Positions 6,889 through 8,452 of a stretch of 8,452 nt of DNA are shown here, in pieces (positions within the stretch are counted from its first letter, which is position 1; the number at the start of each line of letters is the position of its first letter). Both the position numbers and the translations under genes were made by a program. Origin of the DNA: Candidatus Hydrogenedentota bacterium (GTDB lineage: Bacteria; Hydrogenedentota; Hydrogenedentia; Hydrogenedentiales; GCA-2746185); the NCBI GenBank assembly GCA_012965445.1, contig DTSJ01000361.1, positions 1-8,452 of the forward strand, written 5' to 3'. Below the pieces are notes generated by a model, which worked only from the letters and a program-made list of their open reading frames with translations, ran no database searches and was not told where the DNA came from.

Positions 6889-8224
6889 GCGACTTTTCGG
6901 GACGGACGGAATTCGAGGCAAAGCCAACGTTTACCCAATGAACGTGGAAACGGCGCTCCAGGTCGGACGCGCAGCCGGATTCTACTTTCAGCAAGATGAC
7001 CGCCCGCATACCATCCTCATCGGGAAAGACACGCGCAAGTCCGGCTACATGCTGGAAAACGCCCTCACCGCTGGACTCTGCGCGATGGGCGTCAACGTCG
7101 AGGTCGTCGGCCCGCTCCCCACTCCGGGCGTTTCCTATATCATGCGAAGCCTTCGCGCGGATGCTGCCATCATGATCTCCGCCTCTCACAATCCCTACGA
7201 AGACAATGGAATTAAATTCTTCGGTCCCGACGGCTTCAAGCTGCCGGACGATGTCGAAGATGAAATCGAGCATCTCGTCAAAAGCGATGCCATCGAGAAC
7301 CTGCGACCCACCGGCGACGAAATCGGCTGGGTAAAACGTATCGATGATGCCCAGGGACGCTACATTGAATATGCAAAATCGACCTTCCCGAAAGGCGTGC
7401 GCCTGGACGGACTCAAGATCGTCGTCGATTCCGCACACGGCGCGTGCTACAAAGTCGGACCGAACACGATCCGCGAGCTCGGCGCCGAAGTAATCTCCAT
7501 TGGCGACAAACCCAACGGCACGAACATCAATGAAGCATGCGGCTCAACGGAACCCTTCGTCATGCAGCAGCATGTCATCGGCGAGAAAGCTGATCTCGGA
7601 ATCGCCTTCGACGGAGACGGTGACCGCGTCGTATTTTCGGACGAAAACGGACAGCTCATCGACGGAAACGCAGTAATCGCCATTCTCGCCACCGACCTCC
7701 TTGAGCGAGACCTCCTCCCCACCAAAACCATCGTCACCACCATCATGGCCAACGGCGGGCTCTCCAATGCCCTCAAACCCCTCGGCGGCAAAATCCTGCA
7801 CACCCGCGTCGGCGACCGCTATGTCGTCGAAGCCATGCGTGAAGGCGGTATGCTGCTCGGCGGCGAGTCTTCAGGCCACGTCATCATGCTCGAACACAAC
7901 ACCACTGGCGACGCCCTCATCACAGCCCTTCAGATGCTCGCCGTAATGATTCGAAAAGGCCAAAAATTGTCCGAACTCGCCTCAATCTATACCGCGATGC
8001 CTGAGGCACACGCTAGTATTCCCCTCAACGGGGCCGGAAAACCACCTCAGGAAGCACTCAACGCCATCTCAGAACGCACTGAAACCGAACTCAACGGAAA
8101 AGGCCGCGTCGTCATACGGCCCTCAGGAACAGAGCCAATCGTCCGCATCATGGTCCAGCACGACTCCCAGGAAGAAGCCGAAAAACTAGTCCAGCTGCTC
8201 TCCGAAGAAGTAAAAGCGCTGTAA
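6881..8224 (+). CDS. glmM: Phosphoglucosamine mutase
   Basis: The 447-residue cytoplasmic enzyme converts glucosamine 6-phosphate to glucosamine 1-phosphate on the way to UDP-GlcNAc for peptidoglycan and lipopolysaccharide. It has the four-domain alpha-D-phosphohexomutase layout. FGTDGIRG (6-13) is at the N-terminus. The active loop ISASHNP (99-105) carries the phosphoserine, Ser102. The magnesium loop is DGDGDR (244-249) with Asp244, 246 and 248. The sugar-binding loop is GESSGH (328-333), and the phosphate-binding loop is RPSGTEP (413-419). The FGTDGIRG start and the GESSGH loop fit GlmM better than phosphomannomutase (ManB/AlgC). The start is TTG, 8 nt inside folP. Length is normal (445 in E. 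coli). The next gene begins 39 nt downstream on the same strand, with no terminator between. Confidence 0.96.
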   Translation: MTERLFGTDGIRGKANVYPMNVETALQVGRAAGFYFQQDDRPHTILIGKDTRKSGYMLENALTAGLCAMGVNVEVVGPLPTPGVSYIMRSLRADAAIMISASHNPYEDNGIKFFGPDGFKLPDDVEDEIEHLVKSDAIENLRPTGDEIGWVKRIDDAQGRYIEYAKSTFPKGVRLDGLKIVVDSAHGACYKVGPNTIRELGAEVISIGDKPNGTNINEACGSTEPFVMQQHVIGEKADLGIAFDGDGDRVVFSDENGQLIDGNAVIAILATDLLERDLLPTKTIVTTIMANGGLSNALKPLGGKILHTRVGDRYVVEAMREGGMLLGGESSGHVIMLEHNTTGDALITALQMLAVMIRKGQKLSELASIYTAMPEAHASIPLNGAGKPPQEALNAISERTETELNGKGRVVIRPSGTEPIVRIMVQHDSQEEAEKLVQLLSEEVKAL

Positions 8225-8263
8225 TTACAGTACCTTCCGCCCTTCCGATTCAAGGACTATCCG

Positions 8264-8452
8264 ATGACCGACTCTTCGAAGCATCTCTCCAACATAGAGC
8301 TGCAGTTCACCAAGCACGGCGTTGCATATCAGCAGCTCGACTACGTAAAGAACCAGGCCGGATTGCACAAAATCGTCGCCCTTGCAGACGCTCGATCCGC
8401 CCACACTGTCCTCGACATCGCATGCGGTCCAGGCTATCTCTCTTTTGCCTTC
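8264..8452 (+). CDS. Class I SAM-dependent methyltransferase, N-terminal part
   Basis: Only the first 63 codons are in the window and the frame is open to the edge. ATG 8264 has AAGGA (8252-8256) 7 nt upstream. The visible protein carries the glycine-rich SAM-binding motif I, VLDIACGPGYLSFAF, at residues 49-63. It is preceded by a helical lead (NIELQFTKHGVAYQQL) like that of UbiE/COQ5-type and related small-molecule methyltransferases. The substrate cannot be read from this fragment. It lies 39 nt after glmM on the same strand and may belong to the same operon. In E. coli this place holds secG, so the block ends differently here. Confidence 0.85.
   Translation, partial: MTDSSKHLSNIELQFTKHGVAYQQLDYVKNQAGLHKIVALADARSAHTVLDIACGPGYLSFAF

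Noticed and set aside
6668..7438. 256-codon minus-strand open frame across folP-glmM
   Set aside because: Spans the junction of two certain genes on the other strand and has no family motif.

Overview
The window looks like chromosomal DNA of a Gram-negative bacterium. It carries a lipoprotein with a lipobox, a secreted protein with a Sec-type signal peptide, and a membrane-anchored FtsH. It is moderately GC-rich, with clear Shine-Dalgarno sites and a sigma70-like extended -10 promoter. The mix of a lipoprotein PQQ dehydrogenase, a one-domain ManC and an ftsH-folP-glmM block would suit an environmental lineage such as the PVC group or a relative. That placement is a weak inference; no marker gene here fixes the taxonomy.

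Left half, minus strand. Reading leftward from about 3654 there are: a mannose-1-phosphate guanylyltransferase (manC, 2530-3654); a PQQ-dependent dehydrogenase lipoprotein (324-2336) with its own likely promoter; and the 5' part of a secreted Cys-containing protein (1-230) that runs off the window edge. ManC supplies GDP-mannose for surface polysaccharide. The dehydrogenase would oxidise a sugar or alcohol outside the inner membrane. The secreted protein may be co-transcribed with it.

Right half, plus strand. A divergent region (3655-3890) carries a convincing promoter for ftsH. It is followed by ftsH (3891-5867), folP (6052-6888), glmM (6881-8224) and the start of a class I methyltransferase (8264 to the edge). 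The order ftsH-folP-glmM is the same as in E. coli. The block joins membrane-protein quality control, folate synthesis and the entry to UDP-GlcNAc for peptidoglycan and lipid A. folP and glmM overlap by 8 nt, and glmM uses a TTG start, so they are probably translationally coupled.

The most unusual item is non-coding. Nearly all of the 184-nt gap between ftsH and folP is one long imperfect inverted repeat (about 5868-6047). It has an 18-bp perfect outer stem, further paired blocks inside, and a 7-bp apical hairpin. It resembles a dispersed palindromic or MITE-like element. It begins right after the ftsH stop, and its base can pair with the folP Shine-Dalgarno. I see no CRISPR array, tRNA, rRNA, transposase or integrase. 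No multi-gene novel system is evident; the coding genes all belong to recognisable families except the partial one at the left edge.
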